From Dentipellis sp. KUC8613 (lineage: Eukaryota; Basidiomycota; Agaricomycetes; Russulales; Hericiaceae): a stretch of 64,000 nt of DNA. The position numbers and the translations under genes were made by a program. The stretch covers positions 1,424,299 to 1,488,298 of the forward strand of contig NSJX01000002.1 of the NCBI GenBank assembly GCA_002286715.1, in the 5' to 3' direction. Below, piece by piece: positions 44,456 to 56,119 of the stretch. How positions within the stretch are numbered: the stretch's first letter is position 1; each line of letters starts with the position of its first letter. A model generated the notes under the pieces. It searched no databases and had not been told where the DNA came from. It saw only the letters and a list, made by a program, of their open reading frames with translations.

Positions 44456-46681
44456 GGGGTGATACCCTGGGTGAGTGTATGGCTGGCTATCTAATTTGGC
44501 GGTGGAGAGTATTGTAATATTTGGCTCCGTCTTTCTTTCGTCTTTCGGCTTTTGACTTGCATGTCGTTCTCGTGTTTTGGCGGAGCCTCCTCTCTCTCTT
44601 TATCTTTTATCTTTCGGTTCTCAGCTTTCGTCCTCCGACTTTCATCTTCTACCCTCACACGCATATATCCTATCTACTACCACGACACCACTCTCATTGA
44701 CCATGTTACAGTATTAAGTATTTACGGAGGTTCGGATCGGGATTTAGGTGCCCCGAGGAGCGGGTGGGCCGTTGCATGTACTATTATGATACCTCGATTA
44801 ATTCGCATACCCTTTCGACGGTCATGGATCACGAGCCTATGATCAGGTCCGGGAGGAATTGTCGATGTGAGATGCAGCTATGGTACTATGATGTCATGCA
44901 GTATGCGGGGTAGATAGGCGCCCATATATGCTTGTAGGTGCATGTATGCGCGATGCGGGGGCGGCCATCTCTTGCCGTCTTACCCCACTTCCAAGCACCC
45001 CTCGAGAGATCCAGCGCCAACACCCGATATCATCTTGCAGCCTGCGGGCTGGGGACGCCGTCGCTGTTGAGCGCTGAGCCACGATACTGGACAATGTTTT
45101 ATATGGGCAGTTGGGCTGAGTTCATTGCGGACTTGGGGGAGGACTTGGAAGGTATGCGCTTCTATGTGAGCTTAGATGACATTGTTGATTCGTTTACAGT
45201 GTCTAGGGGCCGCCTTCTCAAACCGACGAGGGCTATTCGGATCGATGCATCTGGTGAAGGGATGTGTTAGTCGTGGATACTGGCCCGGGCACTCTTATCG
45301 AGTCTCAAGCTCCTTGAGGTTGACACGTCGATCTTAGTGAGGACGCTTGTCTGTCTTTGCTATACTGATTCCTCGCTGACAGACTTCAGGCTTATTCCCA
45401 GGCTCTCAAGGCGTGGACGTGGGTCCTTAAGTCCTTACCGGAACGGATCGCTTTACGACGTCGATCTGGACCTGCTTATCAGGGACCGCCCGGGAGCGAC
45501 AAACGACAGCGCACCCACTGGGCCATTCTCTTCGGGATGCTCGTCATGACTCAATTGCGAAGGAGACCTCGGAGTCTACTTCTCTTGCCCACCGTCGTGC
45601 ACTCCTGAAAGGTGCATATATGCGCACCCAAACTGCACTTCATTGGCGGTTCCGGCAGGCTACGCCTGGAAGACGAACCGAGGAGGCGTTCAAGGCCATG
45701 GAATCTCACCGATGTGCTCAAGCAGATTTTATTGACCCGGAGCCTGGAGCCTGCTGGGAAATTCTCGTTGAACGCTAGAAGCGAGCTTCCAGAAACGATC
45801 TTTTCATGTTCATTCACCTCGGGTTCTCGCCATGGGCGCGTCTCTGATAGATTGATCTCAAGTCTTGGACCGGTATGTCGATATACGGTACATGCTGATC
45901 ATCCCAAATTGACACTCATACTCGAGGCAACCCTCCCTCCTCGCCCTGTCGTCGTCATATTCGACCCCCCTGGCCAACGAGTCACATGCGAAGCGGTACT
46001 AGACAGGAGTTCAATACCGGTTTCGGCGGGTTTGCCGTGGCGACGAAGGTGCAACTTCCGGTCGTCGCAGACGATGGAGCAAAACTTCGACTCTGAGGCT
46101 CGCGTGCTCTGGATTTTTTTGACTCGAATGTTAACCGTGCCCAGATAGTCGCTCAACAAGCCCTTGACGGTGGGTTTAATAATGAACACCCTTCTGCACG
46201 AGACAGTGACGGACGCAGAAACCTTCAGATGCCCTTCCGGCCATTGCGTCTATCTTTCTGTTGACCTGCATTCAAATGAACTATTGCTGATTCCCTGCTG
46301 CAGGATACCCGGGACCTTGTAGCATTTAAGTTTACCGTCTTCAATCAGCCTATGCCTGAAATTTCCAGCTCTTCAAGGAAACTAATACCCTCCTATCCCA
46401 GGCCTAGGCGAAAGCGTAATCCCGAAATTAAACAACTTATAGTCTGTGGTCAACCATCCTCCCAGTATCAACCAAAAGCATTCAATCCAGCAGCAAAGCA
46501 AATGTATAATAATTAATGGAATCCTATAAATACTCCGTCCAATCCACTATCTGTAAGATTACTACAATTCCATCTTAGTAGACTAATCCAAAGATTCACC
46601 ACCATTACTTTGAAGTATCAGTATCAGCAAGCCAGCACAATCGCAATCTCCATCCACTTCATTGTAGGGTGTAGTCATCGT
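44456..46681. other. Region without an intact gene, possibly degenerate
   Basis: About 2.2 kb with several mid-size plus-strand open frames (44938-45270, 45612-46148) that do not connect by convincing splices. A fragment reading LLSSLKLLEVDTSI near 45290-45330 hints at a leucine-rich F-box remnant, but this is weak. The last 350 bp before 46682 is AT-rich and looks like the 3' flank of the paladin-like gene. Confidence 0.35.
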
Positions 46682-49600
46682 CTAGTCCAGCGACCTCCGC
46701 GCAAGCACCTTCGTGATCTCCCGGTGCTCGGAGAGCCATTCGGGAAATGTCGTCTTCGCCGTTTGTGGATCCTCCTTGGACTCGATGAGGTAGTTGGCGA
46801 ACACGATGAGGGTGCCGTAGCGGTATCTGCGGCAATAGGCGAGGTCAAGAAAAGCAAATATATGAGCAGGAGGAAACAACGCATACAGGTAGTTCACCGC
46901 AAGGGTGAACAATTTCCTGTGCTTGGACGAGCCCTTCTCGCACGCCTCGACCTTCAGCTTATTGCTATAAAGGGAAAGACAGTGTCAACAGAACTGCTCA
47001 GAGCCGGCGCACGAAAACATACTCATAAATCGCCTTGCGCAGGTTCTGCACGTCCTGCATCAAGTCAATCGCCCGATCCGTGAGGCGCTTGGCAATCTTC
47101 CCATGCGACATGATGCCGACGAGCTGCAGTATCGTCTTGTACTCGCCTATATTCGCCATCGTTGATCAGCACCCCAACCCGAACACCCGAACGACAACAC
47201 CATACCTTGGAGATAGGCCTCTTCCTCAGACGGCCCGTCGATGAAATCGTACTCCTCCGTGACCTCCTGGACCGTATTATCCGACTGGTCGTGACCGAGC
47301 CAATTCGTGGTCGTCGCGATCAAGCACGCCGTCACCATGCCTGTCGTTGTGCGCCCTCTGCCCATCTGACAGTTGAAGATGAAGTCGCCGCCGGCTACGT
47401 AGGACAGCCTCACGCGGTCCAGAAGTTGGGAAAGGGCGGCCGGAAGAGGCGCTTGCTCATCCGTCTAGAGTGGAGCCAAACAAATAAACATTGGATCACG
47501 ATAATGATGAAAAGAGCGTACGATTGCAACGCGACCGTAGTCGATCTTGAAGCCCTCCTCCGCCATGAGGTTGAACACGTCCCGCGGCGTCATGATGTCC
47601 TTCTCCGTCACCGTCTCCCAGATCGGGATGATTGAGAACACGTTCGGTCGCTCCTCAACTTCGTCGTGCAGTAGGATCCGACCACCACCGGCCTTCACCT
47701 CGCGCAGGACGTCGCGCTTGAAGTTCTCTTCCATCGCCTCGACTAGAGCAGTGGTGACTCCGGTTGCTCTGATGGTGGTGGGGTTAATATAATTAAGATG
47801 ATACATGGATGTTGTAGGCGGAACTCACTCGACATTCTCCAGAGGCCGGTTGACCAGTCGGAGGACATGCGGTCGTCCTGCGACATAAATCACAGGTTCC
47901 TGCACCGCGGAAAGCCTACTCAATAACCCGAAACGCAACAGCGGCACCCATACTCACCTCGCGCAACGACGTCCAAACCGCCGTATTATCCCCATCTGGG
48001 CCGGCATTGACCCTCCTCAGCGCGCTTCGCAACCTACCAAAAGCTTTCGTCAGCCACACAATCCGCGAAAATAAAACAAGGAGTCATTACCCTTGCACAG
48101 TCGGCATCCCACTTCACATCACCGCAACTCATCAGCGCATATACCGAATGAACAGCATAGGTATAGCATACCTTCCGCAGACCCACTTATCCACAACCGT
48201 ACTCGGCACGAAGTCGACGCCGTCCGACGATCCACCCGTGTTCACCTTCTGCAGCTTCAGCGGTACACGGCGGAAATTCGGCGCGCCGTCGATCCGTCTG
48301 CCATATCCCACCCACAACCATCAGCCTCGTCTATCCTATTGTTCATTCAATGAAAGTGAATACGCACTCGGACAAAGTCAGCTTCTGCAAGTTCGAGAAG
48401 AAGTCGCTCTTCAGGATCGTCGACGCAGAGAGAATGCTGCCGGAGCGGTTCGTGACGATGTTCGTCACCTCGTCGGGCGAGGCGAGGTCGTCTGTTCCTT
48501 CGATGCGCATCAGCGGCTCCATAGCCGCCATGCCGTCTGCCAAGAGCTCTTTCTCAAACGTCTTTAGCACTGAGAATCACCCCTTGTGTCAGCAAAATGC
48601 GAGGTGGACAGAGGAGGGAGGGACAGCATACCAGGGAGATTATGCACAAACGTCTCGAACGTCTCAAAGCTCTTCATCGTGTCCGGCTCCATACTCTGCA
48701 GATACGCCTGGAACACGATCAGCTGGAAGTACCGCCGCAGATTCTGCAGCCCTACAACGCCCCATGCATCAGCGCCTCTCAGACTTCGCGCGTAGATTGG
48801 TAGGGACATACCGCGCTGTGCGTACGTGCGCTTGGTACGGTCATCCGTCGCCTGCTCTGCACGGGTACGCGCCTCCTCAATCGAGTCGCGCAGGTTGAAC
48901 ACTTCGGCGCATTGGTCGATCGCCTCGTCCACGACGCTCTTCACCGCGGGACCCTTGCGGATCACCCGCAGCAGGTCTGGAAATGCACCGTATCAGCACA
49001 TGAGATGGAGTACAACCGAAGAGCGGGAAGACGCACTGTTGATAACCTGATACGACTGCCGCCGGATTGCCACAGCGTTAGTCCCGTTCGGCGCGACCGA
49101 GTCGAGAGATGAGATCGAGAAGGACGCAAGCGAGCGCGAGCCGATGACTGGCGTCGTCTGCGCCAGTCTGCTGCTCTCTAGCCACTGCTCAATCAAAATC
49201 AAGATGATCTACTCCAAGTAAACCAAACCGTCAGCCTGCGTCCCATCTCGACATGCAAAAGATGCAAACCCACCGAGGCAATAGTGCTGCGCCCCCGCCC
49301 AAGCTGGTCATTCACGACAATAGGCGTATGGTGCCCCTGCGTGCTGAGCACGGCGTCGATGAGCTCGTTCAAATCCGTGAAGTCAGGCGGGCGCTCAGAT
49401 GTGATCGGAATGCGAATATAGTGCAGCTCGACGCCTGAGGTCGTTTCTGTGCTGCCTCCGCGCCGGGCAGCCATAACTTCCTTGAGCACCGCGACGTCGC
49501 TCTCGCGCACGTCTTCCCAGACTGGGATGACGGATCCGTCGGGGGTTTCTGTGTGCAGGAGTAGTCTGCAAGGTATTGTAAGTTATGAGGCAGACGAGAT

Positions 49601-52600
49601 AACAAGCGAACCAAGAGACGTACTTTCCGCCGAGTGATTGAAGTTCGGTGATGACGTCGCCTTTGAGGCGCTCTTCCAGCACCTCCAACCTCGACGCCGA
49701 GATTCCGCCATAATCTATCCGCAAAATGCACGTCATCAATGTGACGGCCGATGGAAGAGGTAAAGAAGAAAACGCACCCTTCATATTCCGCAGCGAGAAG
49801 CGCTCCCGCCGCAAACAGTACGGCGCGCCATTCACATACACGATCGGCTCCTCGCGCAGCGTGATCCACAGTATACGGTCCGCCTCGGGATGTGCCTTCT
49901 TCACGCGCGCAACGACCTCGTCGATGGCCTCTTCCGTCGGCTGCCCGAGCGCGTAGATCTTCGTGCCGGGGATGTTGCGGAAGTTGATCGCGCCGCGCAC
50001 GCCGTCTGCCATGTCCTGCGACTCGCTGAACCATTGGTCTGATTTGAGGAGCGTGCTGTGTACACATTGTAGTCAGTAGGCGGACTGGCAGGCAGGGAAG
50101 ACGAGCGGCACACCTCTCGCGCAAGATAATGCCACTCCGGTTCTACATTTACCATATTAACACCCATAGATATGCATGAGTGGAGACTACTACTGACCTT
50201 GACGACATGATCCGAATACTCGTCTCCCAGAATCTGCCCACCCGCAATCGCGAGGTCATTCTTCTGACCCCTCACCAGCGCGCGCTCTTCGGCGCCCGAT
50301 TTCGAGAGCAGAGATAGGTCGTTGATAGGCGCGAAGACGTTCAGGCGCGAGCCGTGCAGTTTGCGAAGGAATCCAATTTGACTGAGTTGCCGTTAATATG
50401 GTTGTATTGGGTTAGATGCGTGCACTTACTTCCAAATTTCCGTCCTCGCCTGGAAGGGAGGATGGATGAAGGCGTTAATGGAGCGCAGGCAGGAGAAATC
50501 GATGACGTACCTTCAGCCATTCTGAGAAGCTCTGGCTGAAATCATCCTGCGATTCGACGTAACTCATGAATGCGATCATGAAGAAGCTGCAACGCGAACG
50601 CACTCGGCCTGTGATCGTAATTTCGAAAATAGATTATTTGAACGCACTATTTCTCTAGGGCTTTGACAGCTCGTTCGAGCGACGCGTCTCTGCTCGCTTC
50701 GTCCAGCGACGTCAGTGAATAGCGTACACGATGGATGAGGATGTCTTCGCGCAAGTTGACAACATGATCACCTGCGTTATAGTTTAATCGAACCAACACA
50801 CATGTCAGCCTGAGGTCACGTTGAAAACAACTCACACGAATCGATGACTTTGTCAACCATTTTCTTCGCTCTGAGTCCGTGGTCCAAGCATCCAAGCAAA
50901 CTCAGAATAATCCCATAGTTGCCCATATATGCTTTCCTAAGATTCTCGAGCAACGACGGTTGCGATAGCAGAAGCTCGATTACATGCTGCGAGGATGTGG
51001 ATGGAAGGCCTAGGTACAGTTCAGTAATTTGAAATCAAGGATGTTATGTGAATGGCATACATTGCTGGAGAATGTATGTGAGCCGAAGGAGTGACTTGTT
51101 CATGTCCTGTTGTGCATTGGCTTGTTCGAGAGCCTGTATTACTCTCGCTTCACTTGGGTGGTGGCGAGTCAAGGATGTCTTATTCCTTTCATGAGTCCAC
51201 AAACTTCTGCAGACAAATAAAATCCCCCCTCACCTGTGCAATAGGCTAGTCAAGGAAATGAAATCGAGATTAACACCGCACAAGGATAGTAGTTGCGGGC
51301 CTTACCGTAGCAGTGCCGTTTGGAGTATCAGCGCCAGACGGGGTCGGAGTTCCTATTCCTTTCGTGCCGTAAGGATCGTCCATACCTTTGAGGATAATTT
51401 GTCTCCTTCGCATAAGGGACGCAGCTGTCATCGCAAAAGTTGTCCTTACAGCCCCCATGCCACAAGAAAAGACAAGCGAGGTGCGTTGCGGGTCTGTGTT
51501 CTTGATGACGTTGAGGTATGCATCTAGGTAGTTGTCCTGGAAGAGGTGAGCGGAATGTCGGCAGAAGCACTGCAGTATGGGTTACCTCGATTGGCCGGTC
51601 CGGAGAGATCGGAATTCTAGAAAGAATGAGCATTCAACGGATTTATCACAGGAATTTCATATACCTGTGGTACTAGAAGAAAAAGCAGCATACATAGAGT
51701 GTATATGACACTATGAATTTAGTACGCACCTCGACATGCCAGCCATCGTTCTTCATGTACTCCCATAATTCCCTTGAGGTCTTGACATTGCCCGAGTCCA
51801 CAGCGGTCCATGTAGGTAAGATTGCACCATCACCCTTCTCAACAGCTATTCGTCCTCAGGTGCCGTCCATGAGCCAGATAGGTGAGTATATGCGCACCAA
51901 TTTCGTTATGGGTGAGCAGCAAGCCCCCATACTTCGCCGCTTCGGTGAGAATATCATTCTTCAATCTCTTCTCAATGCCTTCGAGATTCTCGGCACGATC
52001 GGAAAGATGAAGGGTCTTGCGCGGTTCGGAGGCGTCGCGTAGGACGAACGGTCGTCCAGATATGTAAACTGTTGAAGATAGAAGTAAGCGAATGACTCGA
52101 CGCTGTAGCAAAATGAGCTCGTGAGCGCACCGATTGGCTCTTCTCGTGTCGAGAACCACACAACGTGCGAAGGGCATGGTACATTCGGCCTTGCGCGTAG
52201 AACAGATAAGATAGCACGGAGGCCCTGCGAGCGCGGCTGCGCTACGCCGAAGACATTCAGGCTCCCCTGCCGTGGTGCCCTAAAGTTTGGTGCGCCATGC
52301 ACGTTGAGATCCAAGTCCAACGCACGACCTACATCTTAATGTGAGTATGTGACGTATGTCCCTTAATGCTCCGCGACGCACCTGAGGGATAGTGGTCTGT
52401 CTTGAGAATGAAGCCTCTGGAGAGCACGCTCCCGGTTCTAGTCTTAACGACAGATGGCCCCGCCCGCTGTAGTTGAGGCATGAGGTCAAGCGGAGTCACA
52501 GAATCTTCATCTGCAGGTGTCAAATGTATAGCAGGCTCGCTGGGTTGCTTCTGGGGCATAGGGCTCGGCCGGGCAGGCGCATTCCCCGGTGCAGATAGCG

Positions 52601-52712
52601 ACTGTACAACTGCCACTGAAGCCGGCCGGTCATTCTGCACGGCTTTATCCTGAACAGACTTCAATATGTCGTTCCCGGAGGACGACGGGTTTGTGGGCGG
52701 AGGGGACGACAT
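46682..52712 (-). CDS. Paladin-like protein with three tyrosine-phosphatase-like repeats
   Basis: Very large gene (about 6 kb, more than 20 exons, roughly 1,400 residues) related to animal paladin and inositol-phosphate/phytase-like cysteine phosphatases. Each repeat opens with a GAPNFR- or GAINFR-like motif, has a VxFSTREEP-type strand and ends in a P-loop. Repeat 1 P-loop: VFSCGMGAVRTTFAMTA (near 51440). Repeat 2: VVNDQLGRGRSTIAS (near 49300), where the catalytic Cys is replaced by Asp. Repeat 3: FIFNCQMGRGRTTTGM (near 47370). The N-terminus MSSPPPTNPSSSGND is disordered. The C-terminus is helical and ends LSEHREITKVLARRSLD. An 8-nt exon (51665-51672) encodes part of YHRIP. Catalysis is plausible in repeats 1 and 3 only; the substrate is unknown (animal paladin has been linked to phosphoinositides). 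Confidence 0.87.
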
Positions 52713-53102
52713 GAAGGACGGAAGAGAGCCGGAGATGAGCGGTGCAGCGACTCGAGGCTGAGGTGCGTTAGTATGGGCGTCTAGCTATAGATCTCAGATC
52801 TCGGATCGGCAAGGTTCTCGTTACAATCTGTCTGCACTTCTTGGCGCTCGCATGTAAAGCAAGGAAACGTGCGTCTAGCCCAGGTATACCCTCGCTCTGT
52901 CTCGCCGTCTGCTATATACCCGACAGCTCCTTCTTGCGGACTCAGCTGCGCTGTCTCGAACATAGCTAGTGCCCAAAATCTAGCCAGCTCGTCCACGGCG
53001 TTTCGAGGCCTTTCCTCGCTCAAACTCGGGCCGCTGCTCGCGCTGCAGTTATAACTTCGGTGTTTTGACTCGGAACCACACGGTTGCCCACAAGCTCGAG
53101 AT
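52713..53102. promoter_or_regulatory. Divergent promoter region
   Basis: 390 bp between the start codons of the paladin-like gene (-) and the glycosyltransferase-like gene (+). Both promoters must lie here. No TATA box is obvious and no gene is supported inside it. Confidence 0.5.
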
Positions 53103-55223
53103 ATGCCCGATCTGTCTTTTGCCTACTATTGCTCGGGACACGGTGAGTTTATTATCTCTGCGCACGTTTGCCGTCTCATCTCGGGAACACGTATAGGCTA
53201 CGGACATGCAACGCGCGTGTCCGCCTTCGCATCGCACCTTCTGTCCTTGAACCCTTCGCCCACCGTCCATATCGTCTCATCTGCCCCGAAACATGTATTC
53301 GCTGATAGCATCGCTCGAGGCGCTCTGTATCGCTACGCCAACATAGATCCAGTTATTGTACAACCCTTAGCGTGCGTTCATCAAACTCTCCGAGACACAC
53401 CTCGAGTATCTGACATGGTGCTGCAGATACCGCGTAGATCGCCAGAAAAGTGTACAAGTCCTGCAAGAATTTCTAGAGCAAAAAGATACCAAGATATCCC
53501 AAGAAGTCCAATGGCTCCGTGATACCAAAATAGACTGTGTTCTCAGCGACGCCGCATTTCTCGCCTTGTAAATACTCTGTTTAGCTCTTCCGGATACTAT
53601 GCTGATGTCCCGCCAGTCTCGCAGCAAACCAAGCCTGCCTGCCGTCAATTCTGATCACGAATTTTACCTTCGATTCGGTGTACAGCTACCTGTCCGCATC
53701 CTTCATCGACCAATCGCGCCCGCACCAGCCAAATCTACACCCTCTATCGACGCACTGCGCGATCTCCGAGCCCGACGAGCCCATCCCAGAAGCGCTCGTC
53801 AATTCGCTAGTAGACCAGCTCCACGAAGGTTACCGCCACGCCGACATGCTCCTGCGGCTCCCCGGCGCAGTGCCAATCCCCTCCTTCCCAAACGAACCAG
53901 CCCTCCCCTCACCCACCTGGATCGACCCCACAACGCTCACCTTCAAACCGCCCGTCGTCGCACACCTCCACAAGAGCCTCAAAACCCTCCCCCTGCACCC
54001 CTCCATCCCCTTCCAGCCCGAACCCTGTGCATCCAAGCCCAAGCCGCTCCCGCGCACGGCCCACCCCGCACCGCTGCTCGTGCGCACGGCCAACCCAGCC
54101 GTATACACCCCCGCAGGCCGCGGGCGCTTCCTCACGAGCCTCGGCATCCCGACGCACCTGCACGACCCGGCAACGACGAAGATCCTCGTCGTCTCCTTCG
54201 GCGGGCAGGTCATCCACAAGCCGAGTCGCAGCCGCAGCCACTCGCGGCAGCCATCAGGCGCCACCACACCGCACCCGCGCACCCCGCGCGGCCTCGCACT
54301 CGATCTGCCCGCAGACGGGGGCGGCGACGGGAACGGACTGGCACTGGGCGAGCTGCACGACTCCCTGGACAAGCTCGCCGCGTCGAAGGAGCAGAACGGG
54401 AATGACAAAGATAAAACGCCTCCAAGGGCGAACGGCCGCAGCAAGCAAACGCTCGCCGTCCCGTCCACACCCACGCCCATCTCGACGCCGTCGCACATCT
54501 ATATTCCCGGCGCGCCCGCGCCCGCCTCCAAGAGCCCGCTCATGCCCACCTTCGCCACCGTCCCGCCCACGCCGCCCGCCCGCGGCGCCTTCGCGCAGAG
54601 CCCATGGGGCATCCCGTACGGCGACACAGAAGCGGAAGCGGACATGGGCATGGAGAGCCAGTTCCTGCCCGACGCGTCGTGGATCGCCGTCGTGTGCGGC
54701 GTCGCGGACTCGAAGGAGTGGAGGCGCGGTGGCGGGGACGGGGACGACGAGGACGCGCTGCCGGACGGGTTTTTCATCGCGCCGAAGGGCGTGTACATGC
54801 CGGACCTGATGGCGGTCGGCGACGTGCTGCTCGGGAAGCTCGGCTACGGGACCGTCTCTGAATGCGTTGAATCGTGCACGCCGTTTGTCTATGGTGCGTT
54901 CCCCCCTTTCCCCCGTCTTTGAGTGTAGTAGTGCTGACGCCGTCGGTGCAGTCTCACGCCCGCTGTTCATCGAGGAGCACGGCCTGCGGCTGCTGCTCGA
55001 CCACGAGGGCGTCGGCGTCGAGATGGCGCACGAGGAGTACGAGGCGGGCGAGTGGGCCGCGCGCATCCGCGAGGCGTGGGCGCGGGGCGCGCAGGCGAAG
55101 CGCGAGCGGCGCGCGGGCGTGCGCGTCGTAGACCGCGTCGCGAAGGGGAGAGAGATGGCGGAGTTCGTCGTGCGCTGGGTGGATGAATGGGCGAGTCATG
55201 AGATTGAGGGTTCAGGGCAGTAG
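53103..55223 (+). CDS. Glycosyltransferase-like protein, L-arabinokinase N-domain type
   Basis: Protein of about 600 residues resembling the GT-B-like N-terminal half of plant L-arabinokinase but without any GHMP kinase domain. It starts MPDLSFAYYCSGHGYGHATR, the family signature, after splicing a short first exon. It continues with HIVSSAPKHVFADSI, VQVLQEFLEQKDTKISQEVQ, WLRDTKIDCVLSDAAF, ILITNFTFDSVYSYL and MLLRLPGAVPIPSFP. The second half contains ILVVSFGGQV, then a low-complexity Ser/Pro/Gly insert of about 130 residues, the strand ASWIAVVCGVADSKEW, and the nucleotide-sugar-like region PDLMAVGDVLLGKLGYGTVS followed by ECVESCTPFVYVSRPLFIEE. Introns are near the 5' end plus one near 54893. 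Probably binds a nucleotide sugar; the reaction is unknown. The insert region is extremely GC-rich. Confidence 0.8.
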
Positions 55224-56119
55224 TTTATTTCTTATTTAAGAGATCGAGGCGGACCGTTCGTTCGTAGGGTGTATACCAAGCGTGCATGAACAATATTGTC
55301 ACGCTGAGTGGTGAATATTGTATGTCGGTACGTGACGTGAGCTTGAGGACCTGCGAGCTTCAGGGGCCACATATGTTTTCTTCATGATAAATCACCGATG
55401 AGTAGTTGAGGGTTCGCCGACTTGACCGGGGTAGTATGTACCTTAGGATTTGCAGCCTTAACTCCGACGAAGAAACATGCAAGTCAACCACGAAACTGGG
55501 CTACGAGCCAGCAACGGATTGCATCGAATCGTGAGCAGCCCAGCTCAGGGATCCTGGACACTGTTCTGCGGCTCCGCGGGCGTCGATCAGTCAAGGTACA
55601 GAACCACGAAAGAGTCACTTACCGCCAGGTTGAGATCACAAGACGGGTGAATACGACCCACTTGCCCCGCTCTGTTGCTAAGACAATTGGGTCAGCATGC
55701 AGCAGTACTTGCTGACTGGCGAAAACGAGCATGGCGAGCCGAGGCGAGGACGAGGTGAACACATACTGCAATTCAGTAACACCCTGACGCGTGACGTCAT
55801 AGGTCGAGTGTGCTCAACCCACGGCCTCTGGTCCAGCCAATACAGCGTTATGCAGCAAACCCCCGCGCTGGTTCGACAAGGCCTATACTTACACGACCGC
55901 GCTGCAGCTGACATTCGATATCTTTGCGATAGCGTCAGTGTGGGAGATTTCCAGCCTCTCCATGCTTCGCCGCGCGACTGGCATCGCACAACTCCGTCAT
56001 GCGAACGGAGACTCTGTGGATCGCGAGCGCTGTGGCGGAAAGCGGCCAGCCGCGATATATAAAGCCCATGATATCTGTTGCATGGAACCACTATCAGCCC
56101 CAGCCACCCACAATCAATC
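55224..56119. other. Intergenic region
   Basis: About 900 bp without a supported gene; the right end is the promoter of the aldo-keto reductase. Confidence 0.4.
56056..56063 (+). promoter_or_regulatory. TATA box of the aldo-keto reductase gene
   Basis: TATATAAA lies about 57 bp upstream of the start codon, a textbook core promoter position for a fungal gene with a short leader. Confidence 0.6.

Noticed and set aside
54254..55066. 270-codon minus-strand open frame
   Set aside because: This is a shadow of the glycosyltransferase-like exon, caused by extreme GC content; there is no motif in it.
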